The notes under the pieces are model-generated. The model made no database searches. It had not been told where the DNA came from and saw only the letters and a list, made by a program, of their open reading frames with translations. From assembly GCA_902805475.1 (NCBI GenBank), contig CADCSX010000007.1, positions 496,001 through 560,000 of the forward strand: DNA of 64,000 bases, in the 5' to 3' direction. The stretch's first letter is position 1; every line of letters begins with the position of its first letter. The DNA comes from Entonaema liquescens. Taxonomy: Eukaryota > Ascomycota > Sordariomycetes > Xylariales > Xylariaceae. Position numbers and translations under genes: made by a program. Of the stretch, positions 12,778 through 25,260 are shown piece after piece.

Positions 12778-14693
12778 AGGAAGAATGTTTAGGGGCTATG
12801 AGCATATGTGTGCAAATTAAAATATATGGTAACGGATATACGGATTTTTGATTTTCATTAACTTCGTCTCGGGTCAGGTTGGGGGCCGGAGGAATTTGAT
12901 ACCCTTTCTTTCCCTCATTTTTCACATCTTTTCTTATATCACACAGTTAGCATTGCGGCATGTTGTTTGGCCACGGCCAACATAACTGGGTGTGTTTTGT
13001 CTGTCATAGCATACGCGAACAAGTCTATTCGGTCTTCTTCGACCTCGCCCCCTATTTTCTAATATGTAATCTCTGGGGCGGAATAAAAAACTGGTATCGC
13101 CAATGGGAGGGGAAGGATTTGGTTGGGTAACTAGAGGGGATGCATATAATGGGAACACAAAACCTGCAAGACACCGCCACGAACCCGCGCTTTGGGAAAT
13201 GACGGCGTACGTGTGCTAGCAAAGGGGGAAAGGCAATAGATGTATGTGGTGTAATCTTGCTGCTTAGTAGATGCATAAGTACATAGATTTAAATGTAAAG
13301 TTTGAGCATAACATATTTACGTGTTTAATAACGTCTGTTACTAACCCATTTTTGCTTGACCTAAAGATATAAGTCATACCGTATATTTTGACGATCTTAT
13401 CAAAGCGTGATTCCTGGGTGTTTAGTTCCCCCCTCTCGAGCTTACCTAACCATCTAAGATGAAGCCATCACTCTATGTTGGAGTGTTTAAGTTGAATAGT
13501 AACCTTTGCGTAAATCGGACACCACCTTATCATACGCTATTTAATGGATGTAATTATGAAGGTTAATTGAATAACATTATATCACTTAATAATATGTGAG
13601 TTTCGTAGCGCTGCTAAGGAAGCTTGACTAGTTAGTTATGGTTTTTTTTGATGTTTTTGATGAATCTTTGTCTTTAGTTGCACTTAACCCTAACTCTGAA
13701 GATAGCCAACGCAGGGGCAATACCAGGAGTAAAAAAAAGAAAAGAAAAAAAAAAAGCACGCTATTCCCCACATCTAAACGTTATTCACGCCAAAAGGCTG
13801 AGGTCACTGATCGATAGGTACCTATTTTGTATGTGCACAGTAGATGATTCAATCAAATGCTTAGTCAAATACGTAAATGGAAGCCCCAAAGGTGCAATTT
13901 GAAGTTTCCATTAGGCACTTGCGGCCACCAGTCATGCCTTCCTAGTATATAAAATTTGATGCTAGGATGTAGCTTTACCAATAGGCAGCTGCGTGAAGTA
14001 CCTAAACATTTAAACATTGGCGGGTGTGCTGCCTAAGGTAAGATAGCATAAATCTTCAATTGTTACCAAATATAAATGATTATTGTGGGCGCCTTGAGCT
14101 TCGGCCTGACGCAAACTCATTCCGAACTCTTTTTCACTTTAACACACCGCAACAATCATCATTCCCAGTGAACAATAACGTATAAAGACCCGAGAGAACC
14201 CCACGACTCTTTCGAATTCTCAGCCAACATTTAGGTTTGACACATACAGTTCTTTATATATGTCACTTATCCTTTTATCGCAATTCTAGTAAGTGAATGA
14301 GAACTTTCGTACAGTACAATATACAATTTCTATGGGATTCAGAAGCATGTAAGGCGTTGTTTCCGTGAATAACATAACAACTTCTATTGTTCCCATGTAC
14401 AAGTTGTGCCTACCCAAAGTATTTAAGTTCCTGCCCCTCCAGCTTCCAGCCAGCAAGTTCAAGACTTCGCTAAACCAACCAGACCCACCTCCTCCCATCC
14501 ATCAATCATCAATCATCAATCATCCACCATCCGTCTCTTTAACATCTACTTTTGATCCTTTTACATCCACATCAAGTGGTGAACCCAAACATCACACATA
14601 CGCGCCTGCAGCCTCTATCTGGTTTCGCGACCGAGTTTTTGCAACTTCATACTTATTCCGACCATAGAAACTTATCCGTCTCAATCCGACATC
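12778..14693. other. Intergenic region, 1.9 kb, upstream of SKP1
   Basis: No supported gene. It has A-rich runs near 13730-13756, a telomere-like TTAACCCTAACTC near 13682, and CATCAAT repeats near 14497-14525 in the probable SKP1 leader or promoter. Confidence 0.5.
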
Positions 14694-15409
14694 ATGGTTG
14701 AATCTGAAGCACCCCCCGCTGCTAACTACATCCGACTTCAATCGAACGATAATGTCAAGATTGATGTTGGTAAGTAAATCTTCAATCCCATCCTGCAATG
14801 AAATCCTACTTACACATATCACAGAGAAGGCCGTTGCCGAGCGATCGCTCCTGATCAAGAACATGCTTGAGGATCTTGGTCCCAACGCTGAGGGACAGAC
14901 TATTCCCATCCCCAATGTAAGTCTTTCTTTTCCAGTCACGGTAGTGCCATAGCTCCCAACCATAAAACGACACCGATTCTAACATAATTATCCTAGGTGA
15001 CCGAGCCTGTCCTTCGCAAAGTTATTGAGTGGTGTGAGCATCACCGCCACGACCCTCCGGCGACCAACGAGGACGAGTCCGATAACCGCAAGAAGACCAC
15101 CGATATCGACGAGTGGGATCAGAAGTTTATGCAAGTGGACCAGGAGATGCTCTTCGAGATCATCCTTGTATGTATAACCCAAAAATTTCACCATTTTTAC
15201 GGTAAAGTTACTAACATATTTTCCTCGTTTAGGCCTCGAATTATCTCGACATCAAGGCGCTATTGGATGTTGGATGCAAGACTGTGGCCAACATGATCAA
15301 GGGCAAGTCCCCCGAGGAGATCCGCAAGACGTTTAACATCACGAACGACTTCACCCCCGAGGAAGAAGAGCAGATCCGTCGTGAGAACGAGTGGGCCGAG
15401 GACCGATAA
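14694..15409 (+). CDS. SKP1: Skp1, SCF ubiquitin ligase adaptor
   Basis: Four exons: 14694-14769, 14825-14916, 14997-15167 and 15233-15409, joined by GT..AG introns of 55-80 nt, give exactly 171 residues, the usual Skp1 length. The N-terminal BTB/POZ-like part includes YIRLQSNDNVKIDVE and the EKAVAERSLLIKNMLEDLG helix. The acidic loop DPPATNEDESDNRKKT follows, then the cullin-contact helix [20 protein letters not shown]-like segment. The C-terminal F-box-binding part includes NYLDIKALLDVGCKTVANM and ends ENEWAEDR. Skp1 bridges Cul1 and F-box proteins in SCF E3 ligases and also serves in kinetochores. None of this can be read as one open frame because each exon is short. No anomaly seen. Confidence 0.97.
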
Positions 15410-18400
15410 TCGCCCTACAGCCACATATCCGGTTGTTTTATGATTTCTATGTCTTCACAGTCATTACGTCTGATCGAGTGATCTGGGCGATTTGATGACA
15501 GATGGGAGACACTAGCCGGATAAAGGGGCTCTTTGCAGCTCGTGGCGAAACCATAAGCAATTTGATTACCATTTGTGTGTGGCATTGGCATGGAGAGTGG
15601 TTTCTGATTTTTTAAGACGAATCCTATCCAACCTTTGCGCCCTTAACCAGAATAGATACTGGATGGTATCAGCAGTACTGCATGGCTAGCATGCAAGTTT
15701 GCTTTTAGGCGTTCGGAAATAGCATGTTGACCTTGGTAAATCACCGAAGTATTTCATTGTTTCGTGATTTGTGATACAATAGTGCATGTGAATTTTTTAC
15801 ACTCTCGAGAGACCCAAAAAAAAAGTTCGAGCATAGTGATAATGTTTTTATACAGTTCTGGACAAAATGCAAGCCGAATTCGTTCGAATATTGACGAGTA
15901 TAGAGATTATCGTGGCCCTATAACTACCTAACCTGCCTATGTAGAGTTGTAACCCTACTGCCTTAGTGACAACGCCGTAGAAGTAATGCCGCTGTAACAA
16001 CGGTGCCAGACGTGTCGAGGCTTCTGGAAATATAAGCAAACCCTTCAAAACCGCTAGGCCATAGTAATCGCCGACTAAATCAATTCTCAGACAGTTCTCT
16101 CTTTCTACTACAACCAAATATGGGCGGTTATATATTACCCTAGAAGTCGCCCTCGTAAGCTCTGGGTTCTGAAAGGAGTTGGCCGTCGGTGACCTGGGAG
16201 GATCGAGAATAAGCAGGCGTAGGAAGCGAAACCGTGGTGCCAGGACATTGAGATTGTTAAAATCGTCATCACGATTGTGATCCATATGTTGCCTCCCACT
16301 CGGTACCTCTAAAGAGATGGTCACGCCTCTGGTTGATTATGATTGCAATACTCATCTCTTCTGCAACCGGAGTTCTTGCGTTCTATGTGTGGACGATTAT
16401 GTTCTATATGTAAGTCTTCTTTTTAGCCAGTACTCCTGGTAAGCTACATTATACCCGCCGGAGACTTCTCTAAGCAAAGATAATGCCATATTAGGGGTGG
16501 TTCTGGTGGATGGCTATGAGGGGGAAGTGACGTGGGTTGAAATAATGAAATGAAAATAACGAGAAAAGGGTGATTTTTTGGACCTGCGCTGGACAGCAAA
16601 ACCTAGACACGAATGGACTTGATTACTTGACTAGGATTCTCATATCCTGTTAGTAGGTTCCCTGTATAACAGCACAGAGGTAGATAGTAAGTGCTCATCC
16701 ATACGTTCTAGCGTACCAATCACATGAATCGTAAACTTGTTCAAGGCATCAGAAGGGATTAAAAGCATCGTAGTTACTTTGTTCGCAAACGCGTTATTTC
16801 ATTCCCTATGACCAGTACCATGCAAATCTGGAATTGATGAGCCCTGAAGAAAACCGAGTATCGCCCGCACCCATCATGCTTTGTTTTCCCCCTTTCGACA
16901 CAGGATACAGTTTTTTGGTTCTGTCTGGAGGACAAATCCCACCACCGAGGTAATGCCAGTAGTCTATATTTGATCCTCCACTGCGAGACCCGTCCCCTGA
17001 AGACCGCCTAATCGCTTAATTCCGCCATGGTGACATGTCGCATTCGGTGGGTGGGTTCCCCAGAAACAGATGTAGCCCGGTGTAGATGGGGATGTAGAAA
17101 GACATCTAGATGCCGAGACGAGTCTTGCGCCAATGCCTTCTCTTGGCGTTGTATCTGTGGATTGTTAGCCTCTGCTATATTGCTATAGATGTTTGTCTTC
17201 TATCTCCCTCGACCATCTGCCTCGGGATCAAGATGTCGTCGGGAAGTTTGCGGGAGGTTCGTACCGGATGGTGTTACCGGTGCGGAGACGAATCCATTGG
17301 GGAATAGGTCTGTTCTGCTTCTGCGCCTTGGCGAGCTTCTGCTTCGTTCGGAAAGACTTGTGGCTCTATGATTGAAGGTTTTCGTTAGCTATATGTGTTC
17401 TTCAAAATAGACACTATCTCTAACTAGAGATTCAAGCAGCCATCGATCGCATTTGCCTCGAAGATTGAGACATTATACGAAAAGGCGACTGCGAGATACT
17501 CTTCTAGAGAAAGCGTTATTAACGAGACCAGAAAATACATACCGGCATTTTGACTGCTTGTGCTGATCAGAATGTCGAGATTGTTCGTGATTGTCTTGGG
17601 TTGAAGGAAGGGTGGAGTTGTAGTCAAATCACAAAGCGGGCTAGAATTTTGGGTGATGCGAGGGTTTTGCAGCCCCAATACAATTTGTGTGCGAGACGGA
17701 GGGTCTTGGAAGTTACTTCGTACCGATAAAGATCATGTGATTGATAGGTATTTAGGATTTGACTACAGTGATAAGATAAGCTAAGCTAAGCTATGACCAC
17801 TATGACCACTACTTATGGAACTCACTCTTTATCCAAAGAATGTGGGTCTTATTGCCAGCTGCTTTTGTCACTTGGCATCGAAAGGAAAAAGGACGCCAAT
17901 CGCCTTGGCATATTCTTGCTTGTGGCGGCCTCCCCTAAACCTTGCTAACGCTGCTAACGTTGTTAGCCTTGCAACCTTGCAACCTTGCAACCTTGCAACC
18001 TTGCGAAAAAGGGACCCTTGCTTTAATAAAGCCAATCTGAGGCCAATCTGAGGTTTGGCCCTGCGCAAGATTTCAAAGCGAACCTGAAAGCTTGACACGC
18101 CCCAGAAAAAAACAAGCTCCCTATTTCTTGTATTCTGACAAATAACAAGTGTTTTTAACGCGTTTACGAAATCCCTCTTTTCTCCTGACGACTTGAATGC
18201 AGATCTAGACTTTTCCCGCGATTATATTCCCGCCTTTACACACGTTATACGTTATTTTAAATCCCGATCATTAGTTTTGGACAGCCCCGTAGGAGAGAAT
18301 CAGTACCGGCGTAACGATCGCGTGGCCATTTTTATCCCCCTCCCTCACCCCTCGGAAAAGGAAAAGGGCGCTGTTTAAGTTCGTCCGTGGATAAAATACA

Positions 18401-18423
18401 TACTACATACATACGTACACAAG
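15410..18423. other. Intergenic region, 3 kb, between SKP1 and ARL1
   Basis: No supported gene. A minus-strand frame of ~145 codons from an ATG near 16285 to 15848 has no recognisable domain. Tandem CCTTGCAA units lie at 17967-18006. Confidence 0.5.
17967..18006. repeat. Tandem repeat, five 8-bp CCTTGCAA units
   Basis: Four perfect units are followed by one with a single change (CCTTGCGA). It is a short microsatellite-like array about 420 bases before the ARL1 start. No function is implied. Confidence 0.85.
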
Positions 18424-19279
18424 ATGGGTCAGAGTGTATCGTGGCTGTCCAGCCTGCTGTGGGCAAAGAAGGAGATAAGAATCCTTATCCTAGGTCTTGT
18501 ACGAGCTGATAGAACCCCCCTGTTCGAGCCCATTCGAGCTTCTCTATCCGGAGCAGCACCGGCTAATTCAGCACCTTGCGCAGGATAACGCGGGAAAGAC
18601 GACGTTATTATACAGACTGAAGGTCCGTCTATTATTTCGAATAGTTCTATTCTTACCATTCTCTTGCGCTTCCTTTCACGGACTTGTCACGAAATTATAA
18701 GACTTAAGTACTGATGATGACTACCCCTATAGATAGGCGAAGTGGTAACGACAATCCCCACGATCGGGTTCAACGTTGAATCTGTATCGTACAAGAACTT
18801 AAACTTCAACGTGTGGGATCTAGGTGGACAGACTTCGATCCGACCCTACTGGCGATGCTACTACGCGAACACGGCGGCCGTGATATTCGTCGTCGACAGT
18901 ACGGATATCGAGCGTCTCCAAACCGCGGCTGAAGAACTAGCAGCTATGCTCAACGAAGAAGAACTGAGAGAGGCGGCGCTCCTGGTATTTGCCAACAAGC
19001 AAGACCAGCCCGGCGCCAAGGGCGCAGGCGAGATATCCGAAGCGCTGCGGCTGGGCGAGCTGAGAGATCGCAACTGGAGTATTGTCGCGTGCTCGGCGGT
19101 CGATGGAAGCGGTGTTAATGAAGGCATGGATTGGCTAGTGGTAAGTAATGTTCTAACCCCTACCTGCATCCCAGTCTAAGGGGGTAGTCAACACCACTGC
19201 CCTACTACCCTTTACTCAGGTGAATCTCAGGGGTAACAGAACCTAACATGTTACATAGCAAACCGTGTCACAAGACTAA
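18424..19279 (+). CDS. ARL1: Arl1, Arf-like small GTPase of the Golgi
   Basis: Four exons: 18424-18498, 18584-18622, 18733-19140 and 19259-19279, total 180 residues, matching Arl1. The start MGQ provides the Gly2 for N-myristoylation. The P-loop GLDNAGKTT is split by intron 1 between GL and DNAGKTT. Switch I region TIPTIGFNVE, switch II WDLGGQTSIRPYWR, guanine motif NKQD and CSA are all intact. The GGQ and PYWRCYY of switch II fit Arl1 better than Arf1. The last exon encodes only QTVSQD before the stop. Intron 2 uses the donor GTCCGT, weaker than the other donors. The protein cycles on trans-Golgi membranes and recruits golgins and tethering factors. Confidence 0.94.
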
Positions 19280-21671
19280 GCGTCGCGATACCGCACAAAG
19301 CATTCCTCTGTACAACACTTTACCAACCGTATCAACCCATGGGCATCACCGACGAGGCCCTTCTCAGCATCTCGAAACACGTTATATTGATACCGCATCC
19401 TTACGGTCTTGGGTAGACGACTCTCACGCGTTAGTCTGATAGGGCCACGAGGTGTAGCGGTCGCTATAATTGGGAGCATAAGGCGTTTTCTACAGGATTT
19501 CTTTTGACGAAAGGGAGGACTAAGAGAAAGGGGGAAGCTATAGCAGGCGAGAACGATGAATATCAAGATCGATGAAGCATCTCGAGACACGTATGCGTTA
19601 ATCCAGGCACGTATTAGTGATACGGGGCTCTGGCCTTAGTCTGGCCTGGCTAGTATACCGGGCTCTATATATATGCGATGAAGCCCTAAGCTCCTTTAAT
19701 TTCCTCTCTACTGCGGAAGATAGAAAGACAGACAGGTGGGATGGATCTCTTGATCCGGCAGCCCGGATCGACATAATACTAGGTTGGGGTCGGCTCTATC
19801 CAGTCGTTACGTTAGATATATTATAATTACCATAGATGCGCGTAGCACAAGGTAGATGACCCAAGTCGTTACCATCATCCATCATCCGCCCTCTTTAGAC
19901 CGTGTTTTCTACTTTATGATCTTCCATGGCTCGGTTTTCAGGGGAAGATCGTGACTATAATTCTCGGGGATATTCCCCCTCGTCGAATAGGAGCTCTGGC
20001 TCGGCCGTCTTGCCCGCCATCTGGGGCACTGTGCATATTTATAAGGTAGCTTTGTAGTTATAGAAAGTACAAAGTTCCATGCTTGGCGCAAGTGACATCA
20101 AGGTATATTTTTCACTAACTGATGGTTGTTCGCAATATGGTTCGATATGGAATTCATTATCATATATTATGCGATCATGTACAGTATATCATGTAGGAGA
20201 TACGAAGTACGTGACTTATAGTATAGATGCTACCGCGATGAGTTAGCCGCAATGGCATTTTTAACCTTTTTACCTCCAAAGGAGCTGCCGCATTTTTCGG
20301 CCCCACTTGGGTACTTGGCCGACCACGTCGCCACGAGACCACGCGGGGTTCCGGTCTTACTATGGGGATATATATGTCTACATGCATCATCACCTTTATT
20401 AATAGCGCGAGATGTTCCCAAGATCATCTCTCGGAGGATTCGTGTCTTTGACTAAGCATATTCTGTGATTCGGATATAAAAAAATTCTGTGCAATCGGAC
20501 TTTACAACTTTTTTTTATCTTTTCTTTCTTTCCCGCTTTTCTTAGGATCAGCTTGTCACTCCTCATTGTGTAGCTTAGAGCCTGGGATAGTTGGGGGCTA
20601 GTAATTGTTCCATACGAAGCGAGAGCCTCGTTTGGTTATACACCATTGAAAAGGAGCACTTTGCTTCTAGAAGAGTAAAACCGGACATATTATAGTGTAC
20701 GTACGCGTATTGTGTGTTAGACTAGAGTAGAAGGTACACGCCATATGATGTCATGCATTATTTGAGCGAGGAATTGCGGTGTTATAAAGACGAGCGCGTC
20801 GAGTTGTCGTTAGCAACCAATTGATGTTCCTTCGGAAACCGAACATGCAGTTTCCTAAAGGGCAAAGACGGCTGTAGTAAGCCAAGGGACCTAAGGAGTT
20901 TGTGCTATGTATGTATGAGCTGTGAAAGACGGTTCGAGTCGGATTGCCGAATATAACCATGCGGCATCCTGCTAGTGTATGGCTTGTCTGCTACATAATG
21001 GAGGGGTTGCTGGAGATGGGCTCGATGGGTCGACCAAAGACGGATACGGATCGATAGCTCAACTATCATCTGCCGGTAAAATGACCCGAAAGCGCTTAGG
21101 ATCCTACCTCGAGTTGTTTTCTAGCGGGAAACGTTTATGATGGGCATGTTTCTACATGTATGTAGATACATATGTAGATACATATGTATAAGCTTAAGGA
21201 ACCCGGATATGTACCTAGAGGTTTGTATATATTGCCACCAGGGTTCCGTTTCTTTTGATCCTCAAGGGAGAGAAGATTGGTAAGGGAATGGGGGGCCTTA
21301 TTGAATCAGAAGACTGCGATTAGTAATAGAGAAGAGACCATCTGACACCGCAAGTCTTTGTGCTCTTCTGCAAGGCGAGATGGTGGCGCTTTAAGTTTCT
21401 CCGCTAGATTTGGGGCGAAGCTCTAGGCAAGCAGTTTGATACGCGTCGCGTAATACTAATACTGCGAAGTCAAATAAGTAAATGTATGACGACCTGGAGA
21501 GCCTTGACAGGAATCCGTGAAAACTGCGAAGACCGAGGGAGGCCGAATTGCTTTTTAAAGTCTTACGGCTATGTTACTTGCCGGCTTACACTTTATTAAA
21601 GGAACTGTATCATTGGAGAAGCTATAAACATTTAACGACGAGGATGGGGTTGAAGTATACAATATACATAG

Positions 21672-21699
21672 TAGGTAATAGGTAATAGGTAATAGGTAA
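21672..21699. repeat. Tandem repeat, four 7-bp TAGGTAA units
   Basis: Four exact units followed by a degenerate tail. It lies in intergenic DNA with no visible role. Confidence 0.85.
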
Positions 21700-22250
21700 A
21701 AAGTATGTAAGTCTTGTAAACCTATAAGTCAGAAGCGTCGGAGGGATGCCGGTAAATCGCGGGGCAGTTTTGCAAGATCACTTAAAAGCTCACAATTAGG
21801 AATTATCTCATTGGCCAACCCCGTCCCAGTAACCCCGTCTTTAGCAGATTTACCCCACTTTCCATAGTTTGGGTAGTTTGGGTAGTTTGCGTAAGTTTAG
21901 GTTTACCAGATGCAGGCCTGAACCCACTTTCTGGACCCATTTCTCCCCCCATTTCCCGTCACTTTGGTTACTTTTGTTTCGATTCGACCTCTCTCTCATC
22001 TTTTTTTTTTCTCCACCTCCCGAGCCTGGGCGAGTCTCTCCTTGGCTCTTCTTCTCTCACCACCCCTGTCCTCATCAAATCCCATATTCAACCCGTGCAA
22101 CTAGAGCAAAGCACGACAGCCATACACAACGTACAAAGCCTGCCCAAGCTCGTATGTAAGTGGTCAGATGGAAGAGTTGGAGTCGCGCGTTGCAACGAGG
22201 ATGCGAGGATGTAAGGATGCTAACATGCGCGGAGACGAGACGAGGAGAGG

Positions 22251-22270
22251 AGAGAGAGAGAGAGAGAGAG
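22251..22270. repeat. AG dinucleotide microsatellite
   Basis: Ten AG units within a longer purine-rich stretch (about 22230-22280), about 350 bases before the catalase start and possibly in its leader. Confidence 0.85.
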
Positions 22271-22622
22271 GAGAGGGGTTTCATGAATGTAGTAGAAACC
22301 CTTTCTTATCATGTACCATCTACCATTTACCATCTAACCATCCGGTGGTGTCTCTTCTTAACAAAGCAAGGTAGGACAAGCAATAATTCAAGGTAGGTTT
22401 GGTATTTATATCTGTCCATCCCCCCTTTTCCCCAGCTCGATTGCTATCTCTTTCCGTTCCCTCCGGTTTGCACAAGCTTAGCTATCCATTCGTACCCCTT
22501 ACCTACGTACATAGAAGCTCTATCTCTGTGAGAGGGAGTTTCTTCGTCTACGTTGTTGTATCAATCTCACCCCATTAGTCGTTGACACCTCCATCTATTT
22601 CAATTCCCTTAATATCGTAAAC

Positions 22623-24320
22623 ATGGTTGCCAACGAGAAGCCAGCCTCTACCTTTAGGTACGGCGAGAAGCCCGTGTATACTACTTCCAATGGTTTCCCT
22701 ATCGAGCATCCCTCCAAGTGGCAGCGAGTCGGCACTCATGGTCCTCTCCTACTTCAAGACTTCCACTTGATTGACCTTCTCGCCCACTTTGACCGCGAGC
22801 GTATCCCTGAGCGTGTCGTCCATGCCAAGGGTGCTGGCGCCTACGGTGAATTCGAGGTCACCGACGACATCAGCGATATCAGCTCTATTGATATGCTGAC
22901 TGGTGTTGGTAAAAAGACACCAGCTGTCGTTCGATTCTCTACCGTCGGTGGTGAAAAGGGATCTGCCGACAGTGCCAGAGATCCCCGAGGTATGGCACCT
23001 GTCACGTAAAACAATCAAGGTGAAATTGTTAATCAGGGTAATAGGATTTGCTCTCAAGTTCTACACACAGGAAGGCAACTGGGACTGGGTATACAACAAC
23101 ACACCCATCTTCTTCCTCCGAGATCCCACCAACTTCCCTCTTTTCATTCACACCCAGAAGCGTAACCCTCAGACCAACTTGAAGGATGCTACCATGTTCT
23201 GGGACTACTTGGTAAGTGTACATTTGATTTGTTCGCAGCCTCCCACTGCTTTCCCCTGGGTCGCAAGCTAGCTTCCAAGGGCCATGGATTTATGGGATAT
23301 ATATTATAATTGTGCCTATGGCGTCTCGTAACAAGATCGGGCACTGACATTATAAACTAGTCCACACACCAAGAGTCTGTCCACCAGGTTATGCATCTAT
23401 TCTCTGACAGAGGAACGCCTTACTCCTACCGGTTTATGAACGGCTACTCTGGTCATACCCACAAATGGGTCAAGCCTGATGGATCCTTTGTATATGTCCA
23501 GGTACACCTAAAGACTGATCAAGGAAGCAAGACCCTTAACAACGAGGAGGCCGGCAAGCTGGCTTCTGACAACCCCGACTTCGCCACCCAAGACCTGTTT
23601 GAGTCTATCCAAAAGGGCGAGTTCCCAAGCTGGACCGTCTATGTGCAAGTCTTAACCCCAGAGCAAGCCGAGAAGTTCAAGTGGAACATCTTCGACTTGA
23701 CCAAGGTCTGGCCACAGGCTGAGGTGCCTCTGCGACGATTCGGCAAGTTGACTCTCAACAAGAACGTAGAAAACTACTTCGCCGAGATTGAACAAGTCGC
23801 TTTCTCCCCATCACATCTCGTCCCTGGTGTCGAGCCATCGGCGGATCCCGTGCTCCAATCACGTCTATTCTCCTACCCCGACACACACAGACACAGACTT
23901 GGTGTTAACTACCAACAAATCCCTGTAAACGCACCTCTTCACGCGTTTAACCCCTTCCAGCGTGACGGTGCCATGTCCGTTAACGGAAACTATGGCGCCA
24001 ACCCCAACTACCCCAGCAGCTACCGCGGCTTAACATTCCAGTCCATAAAGCCTACAAATCCTCACGAGAAGTGGTCTGGAGCTGCTGTCAGTGACCTCTT
24101 TTCTGAGATCCAACCCCATGACTACGAGCAAGCCAACGGCCTCTGGAAGGTCCTCGGCCGGACCCCAGGTCAACAAGAGAACTTCATTCACAACGTCTCC
24201 GTCCACCTAAAGGATGCGCACAAGGAGACCCGAGACCGAACCTACGACATGTTCACCAAGGTCAACCCCGAGCTCGGCTCTGCCATCAAAGCTGAGACTG
24301 AGAAGAACGTCAAGCTATGA
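22623..24320 (+). CDS. Small-subunit monofunctional heme catalase
   Basis: Three exons: 22623-22989, 23045-23211 and 23361-24320, total 497 residues, the length of small-subunit (clade 3) catalases. It decomposes hydrogen peroxide to water and oxygen. The active-site His67 lies in RVVHAKGAGA, the conserved Asn134 in QEGNWDWVYNNTPIF, and the proximal heme ligand Tyr350 in RLFSYPDTHRHRLG. The first intron (GTATGG..AATAG) interrupts the RGFALKFYT motif and is placed so that this motif is restored exactly. There is no N-terminal signal peptide. The C-terminus is VKL, close to but not a canonical peroxisomal PTS1 tripeptide, so the location is either peroxisome or cytosol. Identification is secure. 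Confidence 0.97.
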
Positions 24321-25260
24321 ACGTGGGGATATCATGGAATCTAATGCGATGAGAATGAAAAGCTTTATACGAGTAACGTAAAAAAAGACTGACTTCCCTC
24401 CCTGCCTAGTGCTACAGATATTTAGTCACCATAAATTAAAGGTTAAATTTTCGGGTATTCATTATTTTGTTTTTCATCGTAGAGTGATATGATATTGTAT
24501 CTGGTTTATGTGATGAAATTTGTTTGTATTATTGAGATAATGGGCTCTATTGATTTGTAGTGCCCCGCCTTTTCCGTGATGGTCCTTCAGTCATTATGTT
24601 GCTCTGCTAATTGGAACGTCTTCGTAGGTCAGCGTCGCGTATGTTATTTCGCTAGTAGATCTTGTAAACGTAACGCTGATAATGGTTGGGAGGCATTATT
24701 TAAACTGAACTTTCAAGTAGTTATATTAACTAGATGTTTCGAAGCATTAAAAACCTCTTGTAGATCTGGTAGGAATCTCTACCTAACTACTTCCTCATCT
24801 CACTTCTTCGATCAAGATCGTAAATCTAGGACAACATCAACATCAAAGATCATCCACGAGAAATCAAGAAAAACTCATGACCGAGGTTCGAATTACCGTC
24901 TTAATGCTTAATTTCATTTCGACATCCTCATTCGTGGTATCTCGATACCGCACAGAAAAAAAAAAAACCATGCTTCCCCCATCCTGACGCTATTCGAAGC
25001 AGAAGACTACTAAAAAACAAGAAGGACACTAGGTTAGATACCTAAGTTATCCAGACCCTCGTTACCGGGAGTCGAGCTGTGTGCAAAACCCCCCTTAATA
25101 GAATGAACCCAGTTTAACTCCAAGGCCGAGTCCGGATGGTATTAGCTATTTTCTCCCTCTCTCTCTCGTCAGGATAGCTAAAATCCAGAAACTACGGTCA
25201 TATGCGACTGCCACGCCTCATCTCACTGTATAGACGCCTCCGTTCCGAGGCGGCTGACCT
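24321..25260. other. Intergenic region between convergent genes
   Basis: About 940 bases of 3' flanks for the catalase gene and the minus-strand Cps1/DIP2-like gene. An A-run lies near 24955 and a CT-run near 25150. No gene supported; a 111-codon frame at 24576-24911 has no domain. Confidence 0.5.

Larger units (their letters stand above)
19280..22622. other. Intergenic region, 3.3 kb, upstream of catalase gene
   Basis: No supported gene. Features are four 7-bp TAGGTAA units at 21672-21699, GTAGATACATAT repeats near 21155-21190 and a GA microsatellite at 22251-22270. The last ~600 bases are pyrimidine-rich with several CCCCT-type stress-element-like boxes and probably form the catalase promoter and leader. 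Confidence 0.5.

Noticed and set aside
15848..16324. Minus-strand open frame of 158 codons downstream of SKP1
   Set aside because: It begins with GTG; from the first ATG (near 16285) it has about 145 codons, no recognisable domain and no family resemblance. Likely chance.
20920..20960. B-box-like GGTTCGAGTC, possible tRNA
   Set aside because: No A box and no foldable cloverleaf in the flanks; the similar GGTTCGAATT near 24891 fails for the same reason.
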